Positions 32,404 through 42,246 of a stretch of 55,929 nt of DNA are shown here, in pieces. The notes beneath the pieces were generated by a model, which worked only from the letters and a program-made list of their open reading frames with translations, did not search any database and was not told the origin of the DNA. The stretch is from assembly GCF_020687545.1 (NCBI RefSeq), contig NZ_JAJEQX010000027.1, positions 1 through 55,929 on the forward strand. The letters are read 5' to 3'. Each line of letters begins with the position of its first letter. Position 1 is the first letter of the stretch. Position numbers and translations under genes: made by a program. The DNA is from Ruminococcus turbiniformis. GTDB taxonomy: Bacteria; Bacillota; Clostridia; Lachnospirales; Lachnospiraceae.

Positions 32404-33318
32404 TCAGTCCGTCGCCGTCAGCACTCCCTGCACAAGAAAACGTTCGTCGTCATTTACATTCGTACATGTGGACAGGCTGACAATCTGGGACTGTGCATTC
32501 AGCTCCACATCCACCTGATAGTTCGAGGATTCCTGACAGAGTGCCAGATACTCCTCATACTCCGCATCAGACGAATAATCAATCTTATAGTTATCCGCAG
32601 TGTCTTTCACCACGCCTGCTGAAAACACCGTATATGTGCGAACCTTCCCGTCCGGTGTGTAAATATAAAAATTCGGGTGTTCCTTACAGAAAGCTTCATC
32701 TTCATACTCAAGCAGCTGGGAGAACATCTCTCCTCCCACATTCAGGTGGTGTCCGTAAATAAATGTGTTTCTGTCAGAGAAATCCGTGCTGTTTCTCATA
32801 TCCATAAAGATGGCGCCCAGTTTATTGTCATTGGCCGAAAAAGTCTTTGTCAGATATTCTTCATTATCCGCGCTTTTCACTACCGGATAGCTGATGATCT
32901 CCGGCTGGTCAAAACGGATCCAGGCCACAGTATCCGGATTCTCCGCAAGCAGCGCGTCGAAGTCCACACTGAATCCGCTGCCGTCCGCATCTGCGGTAAT
33001 CGCGATATCCTTGATCTCATCGTATTCCTGTCCTCCCGAATAGTATGGGACAAGCATCATGACAAGCTGATACAGTGAAAATACAAACACGCATACCGCC
33101 GCGATCAGAACCGTAACCGACACCGCATTGAAAGCAGCTCTTTTCTGCCGCTTCTTTTTCCCGGAATTTTTTACTGACTCTTCCCGTCCGTTTCCTTCCT
33201 GGCGGCGGATGGCTTCCTGTCTCTTTCGATCATTCTGCCGCGCGCCTCTCCTCCGCCTTCTTCTGCCCGGACGGGTTCTCCGGCCGTCCTCCACTGTATG
33301 TCTGTCTCTTTTTTCCAT
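32404..33318 (-). CDS. srtB: Class B sortase
   Basis: The 304-residue protein has an unusually long basic N-terminus (residues 1-62, Arg/Lys-rich), one membrane helix (about 63-90) and a sortase fold. Catalytic residues appear in order as His in IYGHHLN, Cys in VSLSTCTN and Arg in DERFLVQG. Motifs such as NTDTVAWIRF-type fit class B. It would anchor secreted proteins to the wall; the SPDTG protein at 18848-19837 is one candidate. A palindrome AGTTATGTCA/TGACATAACT (33373-33411) lies in its leader. Confidence 0.88.
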   Translation of the reverse strand: MEKRDRHTVEDGRRTRPGRRRRRRGARQNDRKRQEAIRRQEGNGREESVKNSGKKKRQKRAAFNAVSVTVLIAAVCVFVFSLYQLVMMLVPYYSGGQEYDEIKDIAITADADGSGFSVDFDALLAENPDTVAWIRFDQPEIISYPVVKSADNEEYLTKTFSANDNKLGAIFMDMRNSTDFSDRNTFIYGHHLNVGGEMFSQLLEYEDEAFCKEHPNFYIYTPDGKVRTYTVFSAGVVKDTADNYKIDYSSDAEYEEYLALCQESSNYQVDVELNAQSQIVSLSTCTNVNDDERFLVQGVLTATD

Positions 33319-33504
33319 CTTTTCAGTCCTCCAAGTTCGGGCATCGCTTCTTCACTTCTGCGGGGCCCGCGCAGGAGTTATGTCATGTTCCTCTATGTTT
33401 CGCTGACATAACTGTCGGTTTTAAAGTTAACTGGCGTCGGTGTCACCGGCGCCATAGATAGGATATCACATTTTACAGAAAAACACAAAGAATAATCTTC
33501 ATCA

Positions 33505-34861
33505 CTATAATTCCCCCTGCTCCAAAAGCATCTTGCAGGTTTTTCTCCGGCATGCAACTCCATATTTCAAAACGGTGCGTATTCCATCCATTCTCATTCG
33601 AGAAGCATAATCCTTCTCTTCAATCTGACGAAGAGCCTCCCTGCACTTTCCTTCCAAATCTTCATTTTCGGAATACTTTATTTCTATAATGATGCCGATG
33701 TTTTCTCCGTTGATCTCAACAAAAATATCACTGTATCCCGCACCCGTTTCTTTATTATTAGACGAAATATACCACGTGTCCTTATAACTGAGCAGGCCAA
33801 ATTTCTTTTCCGCCAGACCCACATTTCCGCTTTTCAGCGCTTCGCAGAAAATTTCCAGCGACTTTCCGTCTCTTCTCACCCTGTCCATAAACCATTCACT
33901 GATCTGTTCGTCAAAAATACTTCTTATCTCAGTGTTCGGAATTGCAAGAAGTACTCTGCCGTCTTTCAGCTCCTCTTTCCGAGTCAGATATCCGGTCATA
34001 AACAAAACACTCCACATGTTATCAACAGACTGATACAGTTCTTTGTATGTCATTTCCTGGCGGACAGCTTTTGCCACACATTCTCCTGAAATCAGCTTCT
34101 CTATCTCTTGTTTCGTCCCTGCATTTGCCCCGTCAATGAAGTGTCTGATAATATCGTTTCCGCTGGTATTAGACCAGTATGTCTCCGGTTTGGCGTTCGG
34201 ATTCATACGCAGCTTATCACAATAACAGATCACATCCCACGGACAGTAGACTTCTACATTTCCAAAACAATAACCGTCATACCATTCTTTAACCGGCACA
34301 TAATGTTCTGAGAGATTATAGTATTCCAGCAGTTTTCGTACCTCACTGTCAGAAAATCCGAAATACTCATCAAACTGTACATCCGTAATCGAAAGGACTT
34401 TCAGATTGTTCAGTCCGGTAAAAATACTTTCTTTCGCAATCCTCAGACAGCCCGTCAGAACCGCAAAATAGAGATTGTCGTTTGTCTCAAGCGCATGTTC
34501 AAACATATTACGGAGCAAAACAACCATCTCATCATAGTATCCCTTTTCATTTGCCTTAGCCAGCGGCACATCATATTCGTCAATCAGAATTATGACCTTC
34601 TTCTGATAATATTGAAAAAGTATCGCTGAGAGCATACGAATTGAATTCATCAGATCCGCATCGCTCATTTCATTATCCAAGAGCCTCTCCAGAGCATCTC
34701 TCTGATATCGATTCAGAGCATCTGCTGAAATCATCTTCTGTATTCTGTCAGTCTCTTCATTCAGAATTCTCCGGAGCATAGTAAAACCCTTCTGTTCGGA
34801 TTTCCTCAAAATTCTCAATTCCGATCGGAAGTTTCTTCTTCCAAGTCATACCGTCCAGCAT
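33505..34861 (-). pseudogene. Decayed AAA-ATPase/PD-(D/E)XK nuclease-like gene with internal deletion
   Basis: The main frame (33505-34818) has VIILIDEYDVPLAKA, FAVLTGCLRIAKESIFTGLNN and a C-terminal nuclease-like part (YSDIFVEINGENIGIIIEIKYS). Family members are about 540-580 residues and start KKKLPIGIENFEEIRTEGFYYVDKT..., followed by a Walker A RPRRFGKS. Here KKKLPIGIENFEEIRTEGFYY is present in another frame at about 34770-34850. It is then joined out of frame to the sequence after the Walker A region, so some 95 residues are missing. Genes of this family are abundant in gut Clostridia and Bacteroidetes; function unclear. Confidence 0.8.
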
Positions 34862-35038
34862 TGAATCCACGCTCTCCTCTCCTCCGGCATACAAACCGCC
34901 AGCTATATCCGGCACACCAGGATTTTTCAGCTCATGTCATTATTTTACTATGCTTTCCTCATTTTGCATATCTCAAAATAAATCGCCATCCTGCCCTGTA
35001 TATACTCATCAAAACATGTTAAAAACGGGTACAAATCA

Positions 35039-35080
35039 GGGAGAGATCATTTCACAGTAGGCGTGATCTCTCCCCATCTT
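35039..35080. terminator. Hairpin downstream of the LUD gene
   Basis: GGGAGAGATCA pairs with TGATCTCTCCC across a 14-base loop, about 60 bases after the LUD stop. Only short U-runs flank it. The remaining bases of this 277-base gap show nothing else. Confidence 0.5.
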
Positions 35081-35138
35081 TTCTATCTTCCGGCATATAA
35101 CCTGAAAATCAGATATGAATTTTTTTCAACAGGCTCTA

Positions 35139-35774
35139 TCAGAAACCCAGCACATCATCCACCAGAATAATCTTAAACCTTTTCGGTATCCTGCTGAATC
35201 TTGTTACAAGAATCTGACAGCAGATGCAGTCCGGGCTCTTGCAGTCAAAACAGCTTCCGTTTTTTACACATGGAGTATCGATTCCAAACCTCTGCGTGTT
35301 GATCGGAGCCGCCTCGTTTCTTGCCCTGTGCATCGCGTCTTCCTCGGTTTTAACAACTTTGTTCATTCCGACGATAAGAAGAACATTTTTCGGTCCGAAC
35401 GCATATGCTGCCACGCGATTGGCATTTCCGTCAATATTTACAAAAACACCGTCCTCGCTCATGGCATTTACGCTGCCAAGAAACCAGTCGCACGTAAAAG
35501 CTTTTAATGCAATCTCGTTTTTTTCCTCCGGAGTTGCAGCTTTATCGCGGTCGTAAAACTCATAATTTCCGGAACTGACTGCATCCAGCAGCCCGACCTC
35601 GCGCACTGACGCTGATCCTCCCATGTTGACCGAACTGCCCTCAGGGATCAGCTCCAGAGCCTTTTTTACCGCTTCCTCTTTTGACGCAGCATAATACGCC
35701 TCCATGTTTCTCGATTCAAGCGCTTTTACAACACGTTTTCCAAGAGCTTCATTTCTTTTCTGTCTTACATCCAT
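35139..35774 (-). CDS. LUD domain protein (lactate utilization protein-like)
   Basis: The 211-residue protein has the LUD fold (SSVNMGGSASVREVGLLDAV, WFLGSVNAMSEDGVFVNIDGNANRVAAYAFGP). Its CFDCKSPDCICCQ cysteine cluster may hold a metal or iron-sulfur cluster. Stand-alone LUD proteins are widespread in Clostridia and their role is not settled. It follows the MoxR-like gene by 19 bases and may share its transcript. Confidence 0.85.
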   Translation of the reverse strand: MDVRQKRNEALGKRVVKALESRNMEAYYAASKEEAVKKALELIPEGSSVNMGGSASVREVGLLDAVSSGNYEFYDRDKAATPEEKNEIALKAFTCDWFLGSVNAMSEDGVFVNIDGNANRVAAYAFGPKNVLLIVGMNKVVKTEEDAMHRARNEAAPINTQRFGIDTPCVKNGSCFDCKSPDCICCQILVTRFSRIPKRFKIILVDDVLGF

Positions 35775-35793
35775 TTTTCTTTACCTTCCTCCG

Positions 35794-37305
35794 CTACTTA
35801 ATCCCTCTGTTCAGCATCTCTTCCGCCTCTTCCATCTGCCTTACCACGCTCTCTCTGCGCTCGTCAAAGAGCAGTCCCTTATTATACCGGTAGTACAGAT
35901 CACTTCCGTTCTCCTTTATAAACCAGACGCTGTAATAGTTCGCGTTGAGCTCCGTGACAAATGAGACCATCTCCTGACTCTCGCCAAACGCCTCCTCCAT
36001 AAATCGGAACACGTTTTCCAGCGCCACAGAAGCGTCGGCACTCATCTCATCGAGCTGTGCCCGCTCTCTTTCAAACATCGTGCGCACTTCATCAAACGCA
36101 CTGTCCCCGATAAAGAGCTCGCCTTTTAACTCCCGGGCGAACCGTCCCAGCGTCTCGGCCGTACGGATGAGAATCTGCTCCTCCTCCCGCGTCAGAAGCT
36201 CCGCTTTTTTCTGTTCTTTCAGGTCGTTTTCCGCCATGACGCGCACATCGTCCAGCATCATAACTGCCCGGTTGTCCCTGTAGTAGATCAGATATTCATA
36301 GAGCTTCGCCACATACGCATCCAGTCTGTAACAGTCAGCAAACATATTTCCCAGCCGTCCGCTCAAAAGGCTGACTACGCTCAAATGCTCATCCAGTGCC
36401 GCGGCGTTGATCTTTTTCAGCGTCAGATCGTCCCACTTGCCTTCCAGAATGTCCTCCACTCTGTAATCCGTCCGGTATTTATAATAGAGTTCCAGATAAT
36501 TTGCGAAGTCTTTTGAGGCGGATCTGTGCTGAATATATTCATACACCACATCCCGGTCCACCTTTTTCCCGAGCATCTCATACACCTGAATCAGCCGGGA
36601 CAGATCCTCCCATCCTCTGGCAGTGGCGAACCGTTTGCCGTCCACCGTGTTCTCCACACGGCAGAAATTCTCTCTCCGCATTTCAAGATAAGAGATCACC
36701 GCCGGGTGAACCCCTGTGCGGTAGGCGTACTCCTTCCACACCGGGAAGTCCGCCTCCACATCGATCTTTTTCAAGCGGTCCAGCGTCACCACATCGAACT
36801 CCCTCACAGATTTATTATACTCCGGCGGATTTCCGGCCGCAACGATAATCCACCCCTCCGGCACACTGTGGGTGCCGAATGTCTTGGCCTGAAGGAACTG
36901 CAGCATGGCCGGCGCCAGTGTCTCGGACACGCAGTTGATCTCATCGAGGAAGAGAATCCCCTCCTTCATCCCGGTCTGCTCCATCTTTTCATACACGGAG
37001 GCGATAATCTCGCTCATCGTGTACTCTGTCACCGAGTACATCTTCCCGCCGTACTCCTTCTCCCGTATAAAGGGCAGCCCCACCGCACTCTGCCGCGTGT
37101 GATGGGTGATCGTATAGGCGACAAGACCGATCTTCATCTCCTTTGCGATCTGCTCCATGATCTGTGTCTTTCCGATTCCCGGAGGGCCCATGAGAAGGAC
37201 CGGGCGCTGCCGGATCACCGGTATCTGATACGCCCCGTATTCGTCTTTCGCAAGATATGCCTCCACTGTATCTTTGATCTCCTGTTTTGCCCGTCTGATA
37301 TCCAA
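35794..37305 (-). CDS. MoxR-family AAA+ ATPase (first MoxR/VWA set)
   Basis: The 503-residue protein has Walker A LLMGPPGIGKTQIMEQIA (about 37-54), Walker B GILFLDEINCVS, sensor VAAGNPPEYNKS and an arginine-finger region. The C-terminal 200 residues are helical and specific. MoxR ATPases act as chaperones with VWA partners. Its partner gene ends 11 bases upstream, and the LRR gene lies before that. Substrate unknown. Confidence 0.87.
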   Translation of the reverse strand: MDIRRAKQEIKDTVEAYLAKDEYGAYQIPVIRQRPVLLMGPPGIGKTQIMEQIAKEMKIGLVAYTITHHTRQSAVGLPFIREKEYGGKMYSVTEYTMSEIIASVYEKMEQTGMKEGILFLDEINCVSETLAPAMLQFLQAKTFGTHSVPEGWIIVAAGNPPEYNKSVREFDVVTLDRLKKIDVEADFPVWKEYAYRTGVHPAVISYLEMRRENFCRVENTVDGKRFATARGWEDLSRLIQVYEMLGKKVDRDVVYEYIQHRSASKDFANYLELYYKYRTDYRVEDILEGKWDDLTLKKINAAALDEHLSVVSLLSGRLGNMFADCYRLDAYVAKLYEYLIYYRDNRAVMMLDDVRVMAENDLKEQKKAELLTREEEQILIRTAETLGRFARELKGELFIGDSAFDEVRTMFERERAQLDEMSADASVALENVFRFMEEAFGESQEMVSFVTELNANYYSVWFIKENGSDLYYRYNKGLLFDERRESVVRQMEEAEEMLNRGIK

Positions 37306-37316
37306 ATGTCTTCCTC

Positions 37317-38657
37317 CTAATTTTCACTTAAGATCAGCCGAATCGCCCAGGGCGGAACATCCGTATCCCGATAGTCCTCTTCCAGAAATACGAAGGCCGT
37401 CCGGTAAGGCGGCATTTTCTCCGGGTAAATCCCGTACCCGTCGGTAAAATAAATGAGTCCTTTCAGGTTCGTAAACTCGCCTTTCGCTGCCAGTTCATCC
37501 ACATAGGCGAACGCGGGACGGAAATCTGTGCCGCCCTCTCCGTACAGCCTGAAATTCTCCATATATGACTTCAGCTCTTCCTCCGATGTGATTTTCACAT
37601 CCTGCTGCACTTTCTCATCGCACTGAATGATGTGAATATTCACTTTGAGGAAATAGCTGTTATTCTCACTCAGAACACTGTATGTCTCTTCCAGAAACCG
37701 GCGGATCAGCTCTCCCGAACACGACATGGACGTGTCGATCACAACGGCGAACTCCTCGATCTTCCGGACCTCCCTCGTCTCAAGCGGCTCAATCAGCGGC
37801 ATGTTGCCGTACATGGACAGCCCGTAACTGTAAAATCCATAATCAAACGTGTCCGGATCCGCCCTCAGCTCCTCCCGGAATACGGAAAATTTTCTCAGGA
37901 ACTCTCTGTAATCGTGTTTCCGCCGGTTTTCCACTTTCAGCTCTCCGAGGAAGTCTCCGCTCTTCTCCGCCGCTTCCTTTGAGAACGTCTCAAGATCTGT
38001 CTCCATCTTTTCGTCGATGTCCCGCCAGCGGTTCTGAAGCTCCTGATCCGGCGGCCGCTTTTTCCCCTGTTCACGCCAGTAACGGTGATCATCCGTCCGA
38101 AACTCCTCTTCCAGAAGGGAGATTTCCTTCTCCGAAAGGTTCCATTCAAGAAGAATGCGAAAGACACGCTCTGCATTGAGCACGTGTCCTCCGGCTTCCA
38201 TCTTCCGGTATGTCTCTCTCCTCAGAAGGCTTCTTGAGAACCGTACCGGGCGCAGGTCGCACCCGTCGATGATATGCTCCGCTGCGATGTCGCAGCTCAG
38301 GTCAAAATACCGGAGCGCCATGCTCCCGGCAGAAGCATCTGAAATTCCCGGCACGTTTTTAAACATATGCCGGAATACGCAGTGAAGCACCATATGAAGA
38401 TATCCCCGGTTCGCCAGAATCCGGTTTTCCCTGTAAAGTCCGCCCAGCTCTCCGGGGTGGAAATACATATGATACCCGTCCGTCCCGAAGGGGCTTACCG
38501 ACGCGTCCATCACATACGCGAAACTGCTCAGAGCCACATCGAGAAACCGCATGGAAAAATACAGTTCATCCCTGCATATTCCCAGAATCTCCCGCCCGAT
38601 CTGCTCCAGTCTCGCCGCAGCGTCCTCCGCTGTCTGCTGCATTTTTTCAGAGTTCAT
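37317..38657 (-). CDS. VWA-like protein with metallopeptidase-like N-terminus (DUF2201 type)
   Basis: The 446-residue protein has HMVLHCVFRHMF (an HxxxH-like motif) in the N-terminal half, as in DUF2201 proteins. The C-terminal von Willebrand A domain has MIDAS residues VVIDTSMSCSG, GGTDFRPAF and YFTDGYG. ATG at 38657 follows GGAGG. It overlaps the LRR gene by 11 bases and precedes the MoxR gene, so the three form a unit. Confidence 0.85.
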   Translation of the reverse strand: MNSEKMQQTAEDAAARLEQIGREILGICRDELYFSMRFLDVALSSFAYVMDASVSPFGTDGYHMYFHPGELGGLYRENRILANRGYLHMVLHCVFRHMFKNVPGISDASAGSMALRYFDLSCDIAAEHIIDGCDLRPVRFSRSLLRRETYRKMEAGGHVLNAERVFRILLEWNLSEKEISLLEEEFRTDDHRYWREQGKKRPPDQELQNRWRDIDEKMETDLETFSKEAAEKSGDFLGELKVENRRKHDYREFLRKFSVFREELRADPDTFDYGFYSYGLSMYGNMPLIEPLETREVRKIEEFAVVIDTSMSCSGELIRRFLEETYSVLSENNSYFLKVNIHIIQCDEKVQQDVKITSEEELKSYMENFRLYGEGGTDFRPAFAYVDELAAKGEFTNLKGLIYFTDGYGIYPEKMPPYRTAFVFLEEDYRDTDVPPWAIRLILSEN

Positions 38658-39684
38658 ACTTCTTCCTCCCGGAAGGGAACAGCCGCTGTTTCTCATTCAT
38701 GAGAAACGCAAGCACTTCCCTTCTGCCTGTCTTTGACGCATAATCAACTGCCTGATCCATCGTTTCTGCGTTCCACAGTCCGCGCCCGGACATCTCCCTG
38801 AGTGCCTTCATGTTTTCCGTATCTGTAAGGTATCCGGCCACCTGCGCCCCGTTTGAACGGATATAAGACTCATACTCTTCTTCCGCGCTCTCTGTCAGAT
38901 CCTCGGGATACAACAGTCTTGCAAATATAATGTCTGCAATCACATCCACACGATCCTGCGCCCTGGCAGAATAGAAAAGAGAGTCATATTTCCGGTAGTC
39001 CATCTCTTTGTTGTAAAAACACTGTCTGTAATTGTTCCCTGAACCGTGGTGCTGGGTAAAGAGAATCCGTGCGGGAGTATTCTCCACCGCCTCCTCGTAG
39101 TGTTCGGGAAAGACAAGCCGTATCTCACGTTCTCCCTTCCGGAATGTCACGTCGATCCGCTGCCACAGATCCCCCAGAATGTCGGGCACACAGGTTCTGC
39201 TGCCCTGATTCAGCCGCACATCCAGCTCGGAAAGCGACCTGCATCTGGTAAATGCACCGCTTCCGATTCCCGTCAGCCGGTCGGAAAAGGACAGTTTCCT
39301 GAGGTTCCGGCAGCCGTAAAAAACATATCTGCCGATCTCCTCCATGCTGTCCGGGAAACGCACGCTCTCCACCGCATCTCCAGCCAGAAGGCGCTCCCCG
39401 CTTTCAAACATACGGTTATCGCTGCTCTCCCACATAAGGACGCCGCTTTCCGGACCGGCAGAAGAACCGCTCTTTTCCCCGGGATTTCTGCCGGGATTTC
39501 CACTGCCATTTCCGCTGAGATTTCCATTGCCATTTCCACTGTCATTTCTGCCCGAAAACGCGTACGCATCCGCGCGCACCACAGGCTTTCCGCCGATCTG
39601 ATCCGGTACGACAATATTGCCGTCCGTTCCCCATAAACGGACGATCTCAATCCCGTCTTCCCGCTCTCTGTACGCAATCTTCAT
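38647..39684 (-). CDS. BspA-type leucine-rich repeat protein of the MoxR/VWA operon
   Basis: The 345-residue protein has LRR_5 motifs: IVVPDQIGGKPVVRADAYAF, VRFPDSMEEIGRYVFYGCRNLRKLSF and ELDVR. A Gly/Asn/Ser-rich insert (about 46-75, repeated GNGN and SGN units) interrupts the first repeat. The C-terminal 150 residues are helical, ankyrin-like at the end (NMKALREMSGRGLWNAETMDQAVDYA). No signal peptide, so it is cytosolic and may be the target-recognition part of the MoxR/VWA unit. Confidence 0.75.
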   Translation of the reverse strand: MKIAYREREDGIEIVRLWGTDGNIVVPDQIGGKPVVRADAYAFSGRNDSGNGNGNLSGNGSGNPGRNPGEKSGSSAGPESGVLMWESSDNRMFESGERLLAGDAVESVRFPDSMEEIGRYVFYGCRNLRKLSFSDRLTGIGSGAFTRCRSLSELDVRLNQGSRTCVPDILGDLWQRIDVTFRKGEREIRLVFPEHYEEAVENTPARILFTQHHGSGNNYRQCFYNKEMDYRKYDSLFYSARAQDRVDVIADIIFARLLYPEDLTESAEEEYESYIRSNGAQVAGYLTDTENMKALREMSGRGLWNAETMDQAVDYASKTGRREVLAFLMNEKQRLFPSGRKKYEL

Positions 39685-39724
39685 TCCCGAATCTTCCAGC
39701 CTTTCTCAAACTTCTCAAACATAA

Positions 39725-40015
39725 TCAAACATAAAATTCCTCGTCCGTGTCCAGACACAGGCAGCCCAGCCGCCCGCCATGTTCCGGGAACGCCGCTCCG
39801 CAGTCCACATCGATGAGCCTTCCGTCCGGGCTTCGCCATATCGCGGCAGGCTCCCCCGGATAGCCCCGTATAATAAAAGTCGGGACATGGCCCACGATGG
39901 AGACATATCCCGGTATCCCTCTCTTCCGGTCAACCATGGAGGAGTCCCATATAAAACGCTCTTTTCTCTGATATGTCCCATACCGCCGCGCTCCTTTCTG
40001 GAATCCGGCCCGCAT
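39725..40015 (-). pseudogene. C-terminal remnant of a metallophosphoesterase
   Basis: The frame contains VSIVGHVPTFIIRG, RLIDVDCGAAFPEHGGRLGCLCLDT and EEFYV, the end of a calcineurin-like (PPP-type) phosphatase, where GH and the final DCG box are conserved. The N-terminal metal motifs (GDxHG, GDxxDRG, GNHE) are absent, and the first 25 residues are unrelated. About two thirds of the gene are missing. Confidence 0.7.
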
Positions 40016-40049
40016 ACGGCAGCCGTCCGCTCATGAACAGCGCCGGATA

Positions 40050-40811
40050 TCAGGTATGCCTTTTGATTGTCTCTTTGAGAATATATTTTCTGTCACTGTA
40101 TCGGTTCACAATATAGCTGTTCGCCTTGTGCTCCAGTTCGTCCGGCAGAGGCTCAAGCTCCACGTCCGCCCCGTATTTTCTCTGGAGCGCCCGTTTGAGC
40201 AGGTGATCGCATACGTGCGGGTTTTTCGGCAGAAGCGGCCCGTGCAGGTACGTGGCGATTACATTTTTATACACAACGCCCTCATATCCGGATTTTCCCG
40301 TATTTCCAAGTCCGTAGAATACCTTTCCGAACGGAGTGTGGTCTCCGATGTACGTGCGTCCTCCGTGATTTTCAAACCCGACCACCGGGCGCTCGAAAAG
40401 GGGACTCTGAAGGACGATATTGCGGATCAGCCTCTCCGGTTCCCACTCGGTCGTGATATCGAGTATTCCAAGTCCTTCGATCATCTTTTTATCGGTTTTA
40501 TAGTACTTCCCGAGGAGCTGGTATCCTCCGCACACGGCGAGAACCACTCCGTCATTCTCCACATATTCTCTGAAATCATCCCGGATCTCTTTTAAAAACC
40601 CGCATACAAGCTCCTGCTCTCTGTCTGAACCTCCGCCGAGCAGAACGATATCGAGCTTCGTAAAATCAATCTTCTCTCCCGAGAGGAAGGGGATCACTTC
40701 CGCCTCCATCCCGCGCCATTCCAGACGCTTGCGGAAACACTGGATATTTCCTCTGTCGCCGTAAAGATTCAGAAGATCCGGATACAGGTGTCCGATTGTC
40801 AGCTTTTTCAT
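40050..40811 (-). CDS. gatD: Lipid II isoglutaminyl synthase, glutamine amidotransferase subunit GatD
   Basis: The 253-residue protein opens with LTIGHLYPDLLNLYGDRGNI, the GatD/CobB-type start. The nucleophile cysteine is in LAVCGGYQLLG (about residue 94) and the catalytic His in ATYLHGPLLPKNP. With MurT it amidates D-glutamate in peptidoglycan lipid II. Overlaps murT by 4 bases. Confidence 0.93.
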   Translation of the reverse strand: MKKLTIGHLYPDLLNLYGDRGNIQCFRKRLEWRGMEAEVIPFLSGEKIDFTKLDIVLLGGGSDREQELVCGFLKEIRDDFREYVENDGVVLAVCGGYQLLGKYYKTDKKMIEGLGILDITTEWEPERLIRNIVLQSPLFERPVVGFENHGGRTYIGDHTPFGKVFYGLGNTGKSGYEGVVYKNVIATYLHGPLLPKNPHVCDHLLKRALQRKYGADVELEPLPDELEHKANSYIVNRYSDRKYILKETIKRHT

Positions 40812-42163
40812 GAATCCGCACCTCCGTTTTTCTCAAGTTCTGTGAGCATATGATTCGTGCTGTACAGCCCGGAATAGTTCACGATCACATACAGGTTCTT
40901 CGTTCCGTTCTGCGTGCAGTCCGTCACCGCAGCCTTAAGGTCTGAGGTGGATTCGCACGGAATGTCCTCATACTTCAGGCGCAGCCCCATGTCGTGTTTT
41001 CTCGTTCCCGCAGTGATGATTCTCTGTGCGCTGCTGTCCGCGAGATACTGGAAATCCACATCCCACAGCCAGGAAATATCCTCTCCGTCCTGATACGTGT
41101 CGTTGATCTGAATGATAATGTCCTTCGGCTTCGGGTCTTTGAGCACGAGGGAAACTTTCTGCTGAAATCCGATCGGGTTCTTCGCCAGATGGAGCTGAAC
41201 CCGGGCGCCGTTAATCGTAAAGATACTCTCCCTGTTGTTTCCGTAGTCAAACGCCTCGATCATATCCTTAAATCCGGCGTGGCCGGCTCCCAGTGTTTTC
41301 AGTGCTGTGTACGCCGAGAGTGTGTTGTAGATATTATACGGCGTTCTGGCAGTGGAATCGATGCGCATTCCGTCCATGTCAAAAGAATACAGCTCGTCTT
41401 TTAACTCGATCTTCTCCGCCGTGTAGTCCGGATCCGGCCGCTTCCATCCGCAATTCGGACAGTGGTAGATCCCGAGCTGGCCGTAGTGGAAAAAATCATA
41501 CTCCAGCTTCTTCCCGCAGTTCCGGCAGAAGATGCTCTCCCGGATCTCGGAGCGTGAGATATCATCAAAGATCTGCTCGCTGATCCCGTAAGTCACAAAC
41601 GGATTCCCGCTCTTTTCCGCCAGAGAGTAGGACAGGATATCATCGCAGTTAATAATCAGCGTTGTATCCGGCACGCTCTTTACCGCGGTCATAAGCTTGT
41701 TGTACGTGATATCCACCTCGCCGAACCGGTCTAACTGGTCTCTGGAAATATTCGTAAGCAACGCACAGTCCGGGCGGAGGCGCGGCAGCACTCCCACCGA
41801 CGCGATCTCGTCCACCTCGATACAGGCGTAGTCCGCGTCAAGATTCCCCTTTGCATCCGTCGCCAGCACAAATGCGGAGATAATTCCGTTTAACATGTTT
41901 GCGCCGGTTCTGTTGATAATGACTTTCTTTCCCTCTGACTCCAGGGCGCGGCAGAGAATCGCGTTCGTCGTCGTCTTCCCGTTCGTCCCCATGGTAACAA
42001 TGATCTTTCCTCTCACCTGGCCTGCCATCTCCCGCAGAATATCCGGATCAATCCGGCGGGCCACATATCCCGGAAGCGTCACTCCGCTCCCCCGGTTTAA
42101 TTTCCTGATCAGCGCGCTTGTAAATTTAGCGCATCTGACCGCAAGTCTGCTTCTCAATCTCAT
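40808..42163 (-). CDS. murT: Lipid II isoglutaminyl synthase subunit MurT
   Basis: The 451-residue Mur-ligase-like protein has the P-loop IVTMGTNGKTTTNAIL (about 55-70), ISRDQLDRFGE, and a zinc finger CRNCGKKLEYD...YHCPNCGWKRPD (four Cys). The C-terminal DUF1727 domain carries KNPIGFQQKVSLVL and VDFQYLAD. ATG 42163 gives the normal length; the longer reading upstream adds nothing family-like. It lies 83 bases after a HAD phosphatase gene. Confidence 0.92.
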   Translation of the reverse strand: MRLRSRLAVRCAKFTSALIRKLNRGSGVTLPGYVARRIDPDILREMAGQVRGKIIVTMGTNGKTTTNAILCRALESEGKKVIINRTGANMLNGIISAFVLATDAKGNLDADYACIEVDEIASVGVLPRLRPDCALLTNISRDQLDRFGEVDITYNKLMTAVKSVPDTTLIINCDDILSYSLAEKSGNPFVTYGISEQIFDDISRSEIRESIFCRNCGKKLEYDFFHYGQLGIYHCPNCGWKRPDPDYTAEKIELKDELYSFDMDGMRIDSTARTPYNIYNTLSAYTALKTLGAGHAGFKDMIEAFDYGNNRESIFTINGARVQLHLAKNPIGFQQKVSLVLKDPKPKDIIIQINDTYQDGEDISWLWDVDFQYLADSSAQRIITAGTRKHDMGLRLKYEDIPCESTSDLKAAVTDCTQNGTKNLYVIVNYSGLYSTNHMLTELEKNGGADS

Positions 42164-42246
42164 AATTATGAACCAACTCTTTCTTAAGCTTAAGTATAAA
42201 AGTTCGGCCGCCTTTTCCTTTGGCGTGCCGGCTTTTCTTCGGCATA

